From the NCBI RefSeq assembly GCF_011440305.1, contig NZ_JAAOIW010000003.1, positions 1-64,000 on the forward strand: a DNA stretch of 64,000 nt. Reading direction: 5' to 3'. Made by a program: the position numbers and the translations under genes. Of the stretch, positions 9,346 to 17,341 are shown piece by piece (positions within the stretch are counted from its first letter, which is position 1; each line of letters starts with the position of its first letter). The notes below the pieces were generated by a model. That model did no database searches, was not told the DNA's origin, and worked only from the letters and a program-made list of their open reading frames with translations. The stretch comes from Paenibacillus agricola. GTDB taxonomy: Bacteria > Bacillota > Bacilli > Paenibacillales > NBRC-103111.

Positions 9346-9645
9346 TTAAGTATAAGCCAACTGTAGCGCTTTATCGATGGCCCCAGATGCGCCGAAGCCA
9401 TTATGGTAATCAATTTTCTTGCCCTTTTTTTCTGCCAATTCCCGCACAGACCACATAGAATTATGCTTGATGGCTCCTTTAAGAATAATAACAACATCCG
9501 CTTTATTAATAATCCATTGAAAATGGCTATCTACTGAGCCTCCGCCAGTTTTTCCATTATGGTGCTCAACCCGTATACCCCGCTTCTCACCTATCTTTTT
9601 GAATGTATCTGTTTGGCTTCCTCCGATAATTGCAACTGTCTTCAT
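9346..9645 (-). CDS. DUF2325-family small protein
   Basis: 99 residues from MKTVAIIGGSQTDTF; an alternative start at 9708 adds 21 residues. The GGS turn after the first strand and the KADVVIILKGAIKH and HNGFGASGAIDKAL segments fit the DUF2325 family, whose biochemical role is not established. A GGGGGAA stretch precedes the ATG. It is monocistronic on the minus strand; no functional partner is obvious. Confidence 0.8.
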   Translation of the reverse strand: MKTVAIIGGSQTDTFKKIGEKRGIRVEHHNGKTGGGSVDSHFQWIINKADVVIILKGAIKHNSMWSVRELAEKKGKKIDYHNGFGASGAIDKALQLAYT

Positions 9646-9746
9646 TCTCAATTCCCCCATAACATTCAAATCAATTTCAACGCATCCATAATCTCTTATA
9701 CTTATCATATCTTAATATAAAATAATGTCAATCGGTTTAGTCGGAT

Positions 9747-10401
9747 TTATTTATAGACAACGGCTCCAGAACCTATTTCCGGGTTTTGGATGCCTGTGAA
9801 CCCATCTTTAAGCTTTGAGATGACTTCCTTTTGAATCCGAATCCACTGCCAGTTAATGGTCTCATAGGCTAGGTCAAGAGCTAGCACCGTTAACCCGATA
9901 GGAAGCACCTGGGTGGTGCGCAGGCAGCCTCGAAACACCTTTGATATTTTCAAAAATAGAATCAGGGTCAAGCGCCGTCAGGTCGATCCCTGTAACGGAG
10001 TAATAGCTAAGCAAGGTCGCTTCCGCGCTTTGGTAGCTTTTGAATTCAGCTTGCTTGTGCAATGCTTCCTCACGGGTAGGGGCTACGATGACGGACAAAC
10101 CGTTAAACACCTTGACCGCCTCGGGGTCTCTGCCAAAGGCCTGAGCTTGCCTGCGGATATCCTGTACCTGGTCGCGCAATACCTCAAGCGTCGGCGCCTT
10201 CAAAAAGACACCCTCGGCATGCCTCGCTGCAAAAGCGCGCCCACGCCCAGAGCTACCCGCCTGAAAAATAACAGGTGAACGCTGTGGGGAAGGCTCAGTC
10301 GTCCTCCCAGCTGCCCTCCCATAGCTTATAGCTGACTTCCATATATTCGTCGGCATGTCGTAGCGCTCATCATGGGGAACAACCATTTCACAGCTTGCCA
10401 T
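9747..10401 (-). pseudogene. Decayed LLM-class flavin monooxygenase
   Basis: The frame 10401 to about 9912 contains a diagnostic LLM block (SPVIFQAGSSGRGRAFAARH, then a long helical region with VFNGLSVIVAPTREEALHKQ) that aligns with the middle of the four intact paralogues 12630-34831. The N-terminal FMN-barrel third is missing, HDERYDM is joined to the later block by an internal deletion, and the similarity ends near 9920. A different frame (9971-9747) continues with an unrelated-looking C-terminus (QWIRIQKEVISKLKDGF) that I cannot assign. This is a relic of a further paralogue beside the flavin/sulfur region. Confidence 0.75.
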
Positions 10402-10474
10402 CTTTATTAAATTTTACTTGAAATCAATATCAAAAAATCTGTATGAAATTCCCATACCCTAAGCACTGGCCATA

Positions 10475-10503
10475 TTGACATCCCCAAAAAATGATGGTAT
10501 ATT
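10475..10503 (+). promoter_or_regulatory. Sigma-A promoter of the nfrA leader
   Basis: TTGACA (10475-10480) and TATATT (10498-10503) with a 17-bp spacer. The ATAGGA box starts 16 bp further on, placing it near position +10 of the transcript. Confidence 0.85.
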
Positions 10504-10509
10504 TAAACA

Positions 10510-10592
10510 CAGTATTATTATAGGATTAGTTATAAATTACGGTAACCGGACAACCGGAGACTGCCTTTGGGCTCAAGTCTCCGGTTTTTTGT
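10510..10592 (+). ncRNA. Leader A: attenuator RNA upstream of nfrA
   Basis: Order: ATAGGATTAG box (10520-10529), about 16 nt, mini-hairpin CCGG-ACAA-CCGG (10546-10557), then an intrinsic terminator whose stem ACCGGAGACT (10553-10562) pairs perfectly with AGTCTCCGGT (10576-10585) before a T-run. The second CCGG belongs to both hairpins, so they are mutually exclusive. It lies 35 nt before the nfrA ATG. Sister leaders occur at 30209-30276, 31727-31806 and 34922-34991. Conditional readthrough is inferred. Confidence 0.78.
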
Positions 10593-10626
10593 TATCATTT
10601 TACCCAATTAGAAAGGGGATTTCTTT

Positions 10627-11364
10627 ATGAATGCCACAATAAACCAATTACAGCAACATCGATCCATCCGCAAGTATAAACCGGATCCTTTAACCGACGA
10701 GCAGCTAAAGGCGATTATTCAATCTGCACAAAGTGCGCCAACCTCCAGTAATATGCAAGCTTACAGTGTAATAGCTGTTACTAAACCAGAAACCAAGCAT
10801 AAGCTTGCCAAGCTGGCAGCAAATCAGGCATATATTGAAGAATGCCCCGTATTTCTGGTATGGTGTGCCGATCTTCATCGCCTCCAGTATGCGACCGCAT
10901 CGGTTGAAGAGGTTCAAATACCCACCTCCACCGAAATTTTTATCATCGCTACGGTTGATGCCGCGCTGGCAGCACAAAATGCTACACTTGCAGCAGAGTC
11001 ACTTGGCTTAGGCGCCGTGTATATCGGAGGGATCCGCGACAATATTCGTGAAGTATCCCATGTTCTTGGGTTGCCTAAGCTAGTCTATCCTGTTTTTGGT
11101 ATGTGCTTGGGATATCCAGATCAAGAACCGAGCTACCGTCCTCGATTACCTATAGAAACGATTCTGCATCGTGAGCATTATTCTACCGACCATTATGACC
11201 ACGGCATTGCAGAATATAATCAGTCCTTACAAGCTTTTATGGCAACCCGGACAGGTGGTAACAGAGATACGAACTGGTCCAAGGAAATGGCTAAACGCCT
11301 GAATACACGCAAACGCGATGATGTCACGGAATTTCTGCACGACCAGGGCTTTGAATTGAATTAA
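10627..11364 (+). CDS. nfrA: NfrA-type NADPH:FMN oxidoreductase (nitroreductase family)
   Basis: 245 residues, the usual length of Bacillus NfrA. The HRSIRKY motif near the N-terminus, SAQSAPTSSNMQAYSVI, LVWCADL, NATLAAESLGLGAVYIGGIRD and the C-terminal NTRKRDDV follow NfrA closely. Such enzymes reduce FMN with NADPH and release FMNH2, the co-substrate two-component LLM monooxygenases need. GAAAGGGG precedes the ATG. It is cotranscribed with the flavoprotein 43 bp downstream and controlled by leader A, so it is plausibly the reductase for the monooxygenases encoded at 12630-34831. Confidence 0.9.
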   Translation: MNATINQLQQHRSIRKYKPDPLTDEQLKAIIQSAQSAPTSSNMQAYSVIAVTKPETKHKLAKLAANQAYIEECPVFLVWCADLHRLQYATASVEEVQIPTSTEIFIIATVDAALAAQNATLAAESLGLGAVYIGGIRDNIREVSHVLGLPKLVYPVFGMCLGYPDQEPSYRPRLPIETILHREHYSTDHYDHGIAEYNQSLQAFMATRTGGNRDTNWSKEMAKRLNTRKRDDVTEFLHDQGFELN

Positions 11365-11407
11365 TAATTATTCCTATACCGGTGTTATCATTCTTAGGAG
11401 GCATTTT

Positions 11408-12559
11408 ATGCTGGATTTGATTATTATTGGTGCGGGTCCTTATGGAATTTCTTTGGCAGCACATGCTTCCGCTCAGCATTTGAGTTACAAATTACTCGGA
11501 TATCCCATGCATTTCTGGAAAAATCAAATGCCTCAGGAGATGTTCATCCGTACCCATCCGATATCCATAGGACTTTCCGACCCACAGTCGGAGTTTACAC
11601 TGGAGCGCTTTTCCAAGGAGACTGGAGTGGAAATCATGACCCCTCTGCCTCGACCCGTTTTCATAGATTATGCTTTCTGGTTTGCCGCAAAAACGAATGT
11701 AGATTTTACCGAAGAGCTGGCCACTAGACTACAGCCTTTATACTCGAATACTGATGGGGATGAAGAATATGAGGGATATTCGGTTACAACGGAAGCGGGA
11801 CAGGTTTATACGGCTCATAACGTTATTATTGCTACGGGATTGCAGCACTACGCTTACACACCGAAGGTGTTCACTGGCATTTCTCCTAATCTCGTGTCCC
11901 ATACATTTGGCTATAATAGCTTCAATTCGTTTACGAATAAAAAGGTGGCCGTGGTTGGAAGCGGGCAAAGTGCTTGGGAAGCAGCAGCTTTGCTTCATCT
12001 GGCAGACAGCGACTGTGAATTGATTTACCGGCGCGAAACACCCAATTACAGCAAGATTGGTGCAACTGGGACCGAATTAATTGAGCTTGCCCATACTTAT
12101 TTCGATTGGCCCCTTGAGAAAAAACAAGAACGCTGGTCAAGGCCGGCAGGGAGTATCGCGTACTTCCTGCGTCCTTTTGTTGAGGGGAAAATACGGGAAT
12201 CTGCTAATGTATCGGTTGAGTATGCGGAAACAACGAATGATGGCAAGCTTTACCTTAAGCTCACGAATGGTGAGCACCGGATTGTCGACCATGTGATCGC
12301 TGCAACCGGGTTTAGGATCGAATTGGATCGGGTCCCTTTTCTCGACCCGCTTTTACTAGAGCGCATTCGCCGGGAAGAACATGGGTACAACCAATTCCCT
12401 CTATTAGATGCCCACTTCCAATGCAGCCTTCCAGGGCTTTATTTTGCTGGACCTCTCTCCTCCCACACGCATGGCCCAGCATTCCGATTTATAGCTGGAT
12501 TATCTAAGGCATGTGCTTCAATTATTCCCCAGATTAAGCGAGTTAAAGCTTTGGTTTAA
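11408..12559 (+). CDS. FAD/NAD(P)-binding monooxygenase-like flavoprotein
   Basis: 383 residues with two dinucleotide-binding motifs: IIIGAGPYGISLA (FAD, residues 5-17) and KVAVVGSGQSAWEAA (NADPH, about 178-192), plus an ATGF motif (VIAATGFRIELD) near 300. This layout matches lysine/ornithine N-hydroxylases and related class B monooxygenases or pyridine nucleotide oxidoreductases. The substrate cannot be read. It follows nfrA by 43 bp with TTAGGAGG before its ATG and ends at a terminator, so the two form one operon under leader A. Confidence 0.83.
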   Translation: MLDLIIIGAGPYGISLAAHASAQHLSYKLLGYPMHFWKNQMPQEMFIRTHPISIGLSDPQSEFTLERFSKETGVEIMTPLPRPVFIDYAFWFAAKTNVDFTEELATRLQPLYSNTDGDEEYEGYSVTTEAGQVYTAHNVIIATGLQHYAYTPKVFTGISPNLVSHTFGYNSFNSFTNKKVAVVGSGQSAWEAAALLHLADSDCELIYRRETPNYSKIGATGTELIELAHTYFDWPLEKKQERWSRPAGSIAYFLRPFVEGKIRESANVSVEYAETTNDGKLYLKLTNGEHRIVDHVIAATGFRIELDRVPFLDPLLLERIRREEHGYNQFPLLDAHFQCSLPGLYFAGPLSSHTHGPAFRFIAGLSKACASIIPQIKRVKALV

Positions 12560-12562
12560 ACT

Positions 12563-12603
12563 AAGAAAGGCCGGCTCTCCCAAAAGGAAAGCCGGCTTTT
12601 TTA
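12563..12603. terminator. Intrinsic terminator between convergent units
   Basis: GCCGGCT/AGCCGGC stem (with flanking A/T pairs) followed by CTTTTTTA on the plus strand, directly after the flavoprotein stop. On the minus strand the hairpin is followed by a shorter TTTCTT, so it may also end the long operon that finishes at 12630. Confidence 0.85.
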
Positions 12604-12629
12604 CATTATATTTTTATGCATGAATGATA

Positions 12630-13949
12630 CTAATTCGTCACCGCATGGATATTATTAACAGGACGGGCCAAGCCTAAATTGTCACGAAGGGTTTTCCCTT
12701 CATAAGCGGTTCGGAATAATCCGCGATTTTGCAGCTCTGGAATTACCTTATCAACAAAAATCTCAAGACCGCTTGGAAAAATGGGTGGCATCAGGTTAAA
12801 GCCATCAGCACCCCGCTCTTTAAACCATCTTTCAATCACATCAGCCAGTTGAAGCGGTGTACCTGTAAAGGTAAGATGCCCCCTCGCACCGGCCAAGTGC
12901 GTGATTAGCTCGCGAAACGTAGGTTTTTCCGTATTGATTTGATCAATCAGCAGCTGATGCCGGCTCTTCATCCCTTCAATTAATTCTACTCCTCGTGCAC
13001 CTTCTATAGAAGGAATAAGGCTATCCGGTGTATACCCGCTGAAGTCGATGCCCAAACGTTCGGAAAGCCGATTGATCGAACCCTGCCAATCTGTCAATGC
13101 AAATAGCTCATTCTCGATTTCCTTGGCCTCTGCGACTGTATCGGCAAGAATCGGGCTAAGTCCCGGCAATATTTGTAGTTGCTCGGGTGTACGCCCATAT
13201 TTAGCTAATCTTGATTTGACATCACGATAAAAATCTTGGGCGCCTGTCAACGATTGCTGTGCTGTGAAAATCACTTCGGCTGTTTTAGCGGCCAGTTCTT
13301 TTCCGCTCTCCGAGGAACCCGCCTGCACCAGCACGGGATGGCCCTGTGGACCACGTGGAATATTCAAAGGTCCTTTTACCGAATAGCTGCTGCCTTTAAA
13401 GTTAATCTCATGCACTTTACTGCTATCGATTTGGACACCCGCCTGCTTATCGTAAATAAGGGCATCATCCTCCCAGCTATCCCACAACTGTTTGACAACC
13501 TCGACGAACTCCTCCGCGTTTTCATAGCGCTTGGCATGCTCTGGATGCTCCTCCAAACCAAAGTTATGGGCATCGGAACCACCACCAGTTACAATATTCC
13601 AAGCGGCCCTGCCACCGCTGAGATGATCCAAGGATACGAATTTACGCGCTACATGGAACGGCTCATTATAAGTTGTGTTAACCGTTGCGATTAAACCGAT
13701 ATGTTCGGTAACCGTTGCTAAACCTGATAATAAGGTGAATGGCTCGAAGCGTCGCCATGTTCCCGAGTAATTGTCAGAAATAAACAGGGAATCTAGCAAT
13801 CCTCGCTCTGCCGTTTGGGCTAAATGCTTATAAAAGTTGACATCCAACGTGCGCTCAGGCTGGGCAAGCGGATGGCGCCATCCTGCCTCGTGGTGTCCAG
13901 CCATAAAAAGAAATAAGTTAATATGTAGTTTACGTTCAGTCTGATTCAT
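12630..13949 (-). CDS. NtaA/SnaA/DszA-type LLM flavin monooxygenase
   Basis: 439 residues from MNQTERKLHINLFLF, preceded by GAGGTG; an upstream start at 13964 is less likely. Family signatures are AGHHEAGWRHP, LFISDNYSG, SGGRAAWNIVTGG, KGPLNIPRGPQGHPVLVQAGSS and LADVIERWFKERGADGFNLM. These enzymes use FMNH2 and O2 to oxidise organosulfur compounds, aminopolycarboxylates or related substrates. It is the last gene of the ABC-transporter operon, 71 bp after the solute-binding protein. It is paralogous to 30342-31679, 32038-33384 and 33461-34831. Substrate unknown; a sulfur compound is inferred from context. Confidence 0.9.
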   Translation of the reverse strand: MNQTERKLHINLFLFMAGHHEAGWRHPLAQPERTLDVNFYKHLAQTAERGLLDSLFISDNYSGTWRRFEPFTLLSGLATVTEHIGLIATVNTTYNEPFHVARKFVSLDHLSGGRAAWNIVTGGGSDAHNFGLEEHPEHAKRYENAEEFVEVVKQLWDSWEDDALIYDKQAGVQIDSSKVHEINFKGSSYSVKGPLNIPRGPQGHPVLVQAGSSESGKELAAKTAEVIFTAQQSLTGAQDFYRDVKSRLAKYGRTPEQLQILPGLSPILADTVAEAKEIENELFALTDWQGSINRLSERLGIDFSGYTPDSLIPSIEGARGVELIEGMKSRHQLLIDQINTEKPTFRELITHLAGARGHLTFTGTPLQLADVIERWFKERGADGFNLMPPIFPSGLEIFVDKVIPELQNRGLFRTAYEGKTLRDNLGLARPVNNIHAVTN

Positions 13950-14020
13950 AATTAAGCACCTCATTTCATAAATTCGTGAAGCCTGTTTAGATCAACACGG
14001 TCTTGGACTTCCCGGCTAAA

Positions 14021-15367
14021 TTATTGATTCTTTTGCAGTCGTTCCACTTCTTTATCTATACTCTCGGAGGCTTTACGAATCGCTGTATTCACATCTGTTC
14101 CTTTGGCAATATTCGCTGCAGCTTCCGTGACAAATTTATTAATATCAAGCTCAAACTGATGCGAGGTATGCTCCTGGATTGGCTTGACGGCAAATACATT
14201 TTGTACTTTTTTACCTTTTAGCACCGGCAAATCGGCACCATATTCTTTTTCCAATTCCGGATTTATAATGGATGGTACCCTTCCGTTACGAGCTAAAATC
14301 CGTTGAGTATCATCGGATAAAATATGTGCTATTGCTTGGAATGCTTCATCCTTATGTGTGCTTTTGGTAAATACAGACAGCGTGTGATTCTGGGCTTCCC
14401 GTGATTTGCCCAGTTGGTCACTAAACGTAGGAACTGGTGCAATATCCCAGTTCACTTCAAGCCCCTGCTGGCGAAGCTCCTCCAAAGGACCAACCATATT
14501 AGCGAGCCATGTAGGCCTCATCGCCAAATTGCGATCCTTCATAAATTCATCGCGCCCGTAGACATATTTATCATCTTTTCCGATATAGCCAGGAATTTCA
14601 TAATTTTGCTTTGCAAGGTTAAATACACGTACCCAATCTGGGGTGTTGAGTAACGATTTTCCACTTTTCGGATCAATGACCGGCAATGCCAGATTCTTGG
14701 CAATACCGATAGGGCCCTCTGCATCAATTCCTATATAATTCACGCCATTTTCACTTCGAGTTAGCTGACGCCCAAGCTCAAGCGCTTGCTCCCAAGTCAT
14801 CTGTGTATCGGATGGGTAAGGTACACCGAATTTGTCAAAAATATCTTTGTTGTAGTAAAGAATATGTTGATTGGAGTTAAACGGAAGCTCCAGCAATTCT
14901 CCTTTATTGGATAATTCTTTGGCATAGCTTAACATTTCCGGCTTAATCCGGCTGAGATCAAAATTGTATTTTTTCACATATTCGTTCAAATCCAAAAGTA
15001 CACCCAAGCTGATTACTTTCCGGTGTGAGCTGGAGCTGGAATAAATAATATCGGGAATTTGTCCAGACGAAAAGAAATCCTCCGGTGTTGTTCCAGTTGG
15101 TGGTTCGATCCGCTCAACCTTAATATGGGGAAATTTTTTATTAACCGGATCAGCTATAAAGGTTTTAAATTCTGTATTCGTAAATGTACCGCTGCTGTTA
15201 TAAAACTTTAACGTGATAGGTTCAGTGCTAGGCGCTGCTTCGTTTGACGTAGCCGCCGCCGGCTTCGCCGAATCCGCAGTTGCTGCTGTTGGAGCCTCTT
15301 TCGAGCAAGCGGATAGGATAAGGATAATAGAGATAAAAGCTAGTAGTAGTGAATTTTTAATCTTCAT
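14021..15367 (-). CDS. CUT1-type sugar ABC solute-binding lipoprotein
   Basis: 448 residues from MKIKNSLLLAF, preceded by AAGGGGTGC; an earlier frame start at 15487 is not supported. A lipoprotein signal peptide ends at the LSAC lipobox (ILILSACSKE), followed by an Ala/Thr/Pro-rich linker and a COG1653-like binding domain (ITLKFYNSSGTFTN, IPDIIYSSSS, YYNKDIFDKFGVPYP, TWEQALELGRQL). It captures a substrate outside the membrane for permeases 16475-17341 and 15484-16452. The sugar is unknown. Confidence 0.88.
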   Translation of the reverse strand: MKIKNSLLLAFISIILILSACSKEAPTAATADSAKPAAATSNEAAPSTEPITLKFYNSSGTFTNTEFKTFIADPVNKKFPHIKVERIEPPTGTTPEDFFSSGQIPDIIYSSSSSHRKVISLGVLLDLNEYVKKYNFDLSRIKPEMLSYAKELSNKGELLELPFNSNQHILYYNKDIFDKFGVPYPSDTQMTWEQALELGRQLTRSENGVNYIGIDAEGPIGIAKNLALPVIDPKSGKSLLNTPDWVRVFNLAKQNYEIPGYIGKDDKYVYGRDEFMKDRNLAMRPTWLANMVGPLEELRQQGLEVNWDIAPVPTFSDQLGKSREAQNHTLSVFTKSTHKDEAFQAIAHILSDDTQRILARNGRVPSIINPELEKEYGADLPVLKGKKVQNVFAVKPIQEHTSHQFELDINKFVTEAAANIAKGTDVNTAIRKASESIDKEVERLQKNQ

Positions 15368-15483
15368 TGGTCTGCACCCCTTATTTGGTTTAGTCGTATT
15401 TGTTTGAACAGCCTCTTGCCAATCCTCATACAAAACACCGGAGACGCCACAACGAGTGTGTTGTCTTAGCATGCCAGTAGCTT

Positions 15484-16452
15484 TCACTCCACCAACCCCG
15501 TGCGCTCAATACCTTCGACAAACCATCGTTGGGCAATCCCATACACAATCAATACTGGAACAATGATGAGAAATGAAGCAGCCATTTTAATAGGCTCTGA
15601 GAAAATACTGATCCCTCCCTGTGCTTCATCGGCCGTCAATGAAGCAGCTAGTTTGGCCAAGCTGATGGACAACGGTACCTCCTTGGAACCGGACATATAC
15701 ATAGAAGGCAAGTAAAAATCATTCCAATTCCACACAAATGAAAATAAAAAAACGACGATGATCGCAGACTTAGAAATTGGCAGCATGACTTTAAAGAAAA
15801 ATCTAAAAGCATTAGCTCCATCAATTCTAGCTGCTTCTTCCAGCTCCTTGGGCAGCGTTGAGAAAAACTGCCGGAAAATAATCACGAACAGCGCACCCTT
15901 CAGTCCATGCCCGAAAATAGCAGGTACAATCATCGGCAAATACGTATTGGCCCAGCCGATTTCTTTAAACATTAGAATGGAAGGCAAAATGGTTAGCTGC
16001 GGTGGCAGGATGAAGGTAAAAATCAGTGCAATAAATAACAGCTTTTTTAATGGAAATTCCAGTCTCGCAAAAGCATAGCCTGCGATTGAGCAAGAAAGAA
16101 TTTGCAGGATGGACACGGACAATGAGATCGTCAGACTGTAGAAAAAGGCTGTTTTAAATTTGAGCATCTCGAATGCCGACTCCAGATGTCCGGTGTAAAT
16201 CGATCTGGGTACCCAAATCACAGACGAATCCAGCATATTATCGGCATCCTTGAGCATCGTGATCACCATATACAAAATTGGCTTCAAATAAATAAAAGCG
16301 GTATCGATCAGGATTAAATACAGGAACAAGCGGAACAAGAATCCTTTATCTGCCTCCTTGCCAATAAGAAAATATTTCGTAACGACCAACCTATTCCTGA
16401 AGGAGCCATTAGCCAATTGACGTTTCCTGAATATGTGGAGCACACGTTCCAT
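15484..16452 (-). CDS. Sugar ABC permease, MalG-like (second permease pair)
   Basis: 322 residues from MERVLHIFRKRQ, with GGAGGAACCAAC before the ATG at 16450-16452. Six hydrophobic segments and the EAA loop LEEAARIDGANAFRFFFKVM, which contacts the ATPase, are visible; the C-terminus WFVEGIERTGLVE is typical of the family. The start overlaps the upstream permease gene by 23 bp, indicating coupling. It pairs with 16475-17341 and solute-binding protein 14021-15367. Confidence 0.9.
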   Translation of the reverse strand: MERVLHIFRKRQLANGSFRNRLVVTKYFLIGKEADKGFLFRLFLYLILIDTAFIYLKPILYMVITMLKDADNMLDSSVIWVPRSIYTGHLESAFEMLKFKTAFFYSLTISLSVSILQILSCSIAGYAFARLEFPLKKLLFIALIFTFILPPQLTILPSILMFKEIGWANTYLPMIVPAIFGHGLKGALFVIIFRQFFSTLPKELEEAARIDGANAFRFFFKVMLPISKSAIIVVFLFSFVWNWNDFYLPSMYMSGSKEVPLSISLAKLAASLTADEAQGGISIFSEPIKMAASFLIIVPVLIVYGIAQRWFVEGIERTGLVE

Positions 16453-16474
16453 GTTGGTTCCTCCTAAGCATTTG

Positions 16475-17341
16475 TTAGCTGCGTTTACCACTAAAGGCTT
16501 TATCAACTTTACTATAAAGCAGCATCACTATAGAGATAAACACCAGCACGATCATAAAATAAATCCAAGCAAGTGCGCTAGATAAGCCGTAATTGGCTGT
16601 CGTCACTTTGCTAATAATCGGATTGGTTGGGAATGTAAATAAATCAACGACCGTAAAAATCAAATTCAAAAAAATAAAAGGGATAAGTCCCGGCAGTGTA
16701 ATTTTCCAAAATGTGTTCCAAGGGTCTGCCCCATCAATACGAGCAGCCTCATATACGGAGGATGAAATCGTCTGCCTGCCTGCCAAAAATATTAAAATTT
16801 GCACCCCTGAGTACCAAAGCACCAGCACAAACGAGCTAATGATATGATTGATCGGCTCCACCCAAGCCTTGGGAACATATTCAATAATATACGAATCAAT
16901 GCGCAAGGATTCTACAAAGGAGAGTGTACCTTCCCCCTGTTTAATAAATTCAAGAATAATTTGCCCAGAAGAAAAAATCACTGGCAAGAAGAAAATGATT
17001 CGAAAGAAGGTTCTTCCCCAAAATTTCTGGTTCAACAAAATAGCGATCAATAGCGAAAAAATCAAGATAATCGGAATCATCACCGCTGCTTCACGCAGAA
17101 AGGGGATTAAATCATCATATAGCAGCCCACCATCAGCAAATAAAATTTCACGGTAATATTCCACACCATTTGGAATCGTCTCAATGCCATTGACTGTCAC
17201 TTTTACACGATGAAAGCTCATATACAAGGAGAATACCAACGGAAAGGCAACAAAAGCCAGAAAACCGATGATCCATGGTGTAATAAACAAGGTTCCTTCT
17301 AATTTTCGGAGAGTAGACCCTTGAAGCCTTATTCTGCTCAT
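16475..17341 (-). CDS. Sugar ABC permease, MalF-like (second permease pair)
   Basis: 288 residues, multiple membrane segments, opening with the usual EGTLFITPWIIGFLAFVAFP stretch and carrying the EAA loop YEAARIDGADPWNTFWKITL near residue 200. Its ATG overlaps the DUF5696 gene stop (17338-17341), so translation is coupled. It forms the membrane channel with 15484-16452; the ATPase is probably 26749-27855 in the same operon. Confidence 0.9.
   Translation of the reverse strand: MSRIRLQGSTLRKLEGTLFITPWIIGFLAFVAFPLVFSLYMSFHRVKVTVNGIETIPNGVEYYREILFADGGLLYDDLIPFLREAAVMIPIILIFSLLIAILLNQKFWGRTFFRIIFFLPVIFSSGQIILEFIKQGEGTLSFVESLRIDSYIIEYVPKAWVEPINHIISSFVLVLWYSGVQILIFLAGRQTISSSVYEAARIDGADPWNTFWKITLPGLIPFIFLNLIFTVVDLFTFPTNPIISKVTTANYGLSSALAWIYFMIVLVFISIVMLLYSKVDKAFSGKRS

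Noticed and set aside
9913-10278. 121-codon plus-strand frame
   Set aside because: Antisense shadow of the LLM relic, no ribosome site, no recognisable domain.
10510-10592. T-box or SAM riboswitch
   Set aside because: The leader is about 80 nt, without specifier stem, GGUGG T-box sequence or SAM-type multibranch core.
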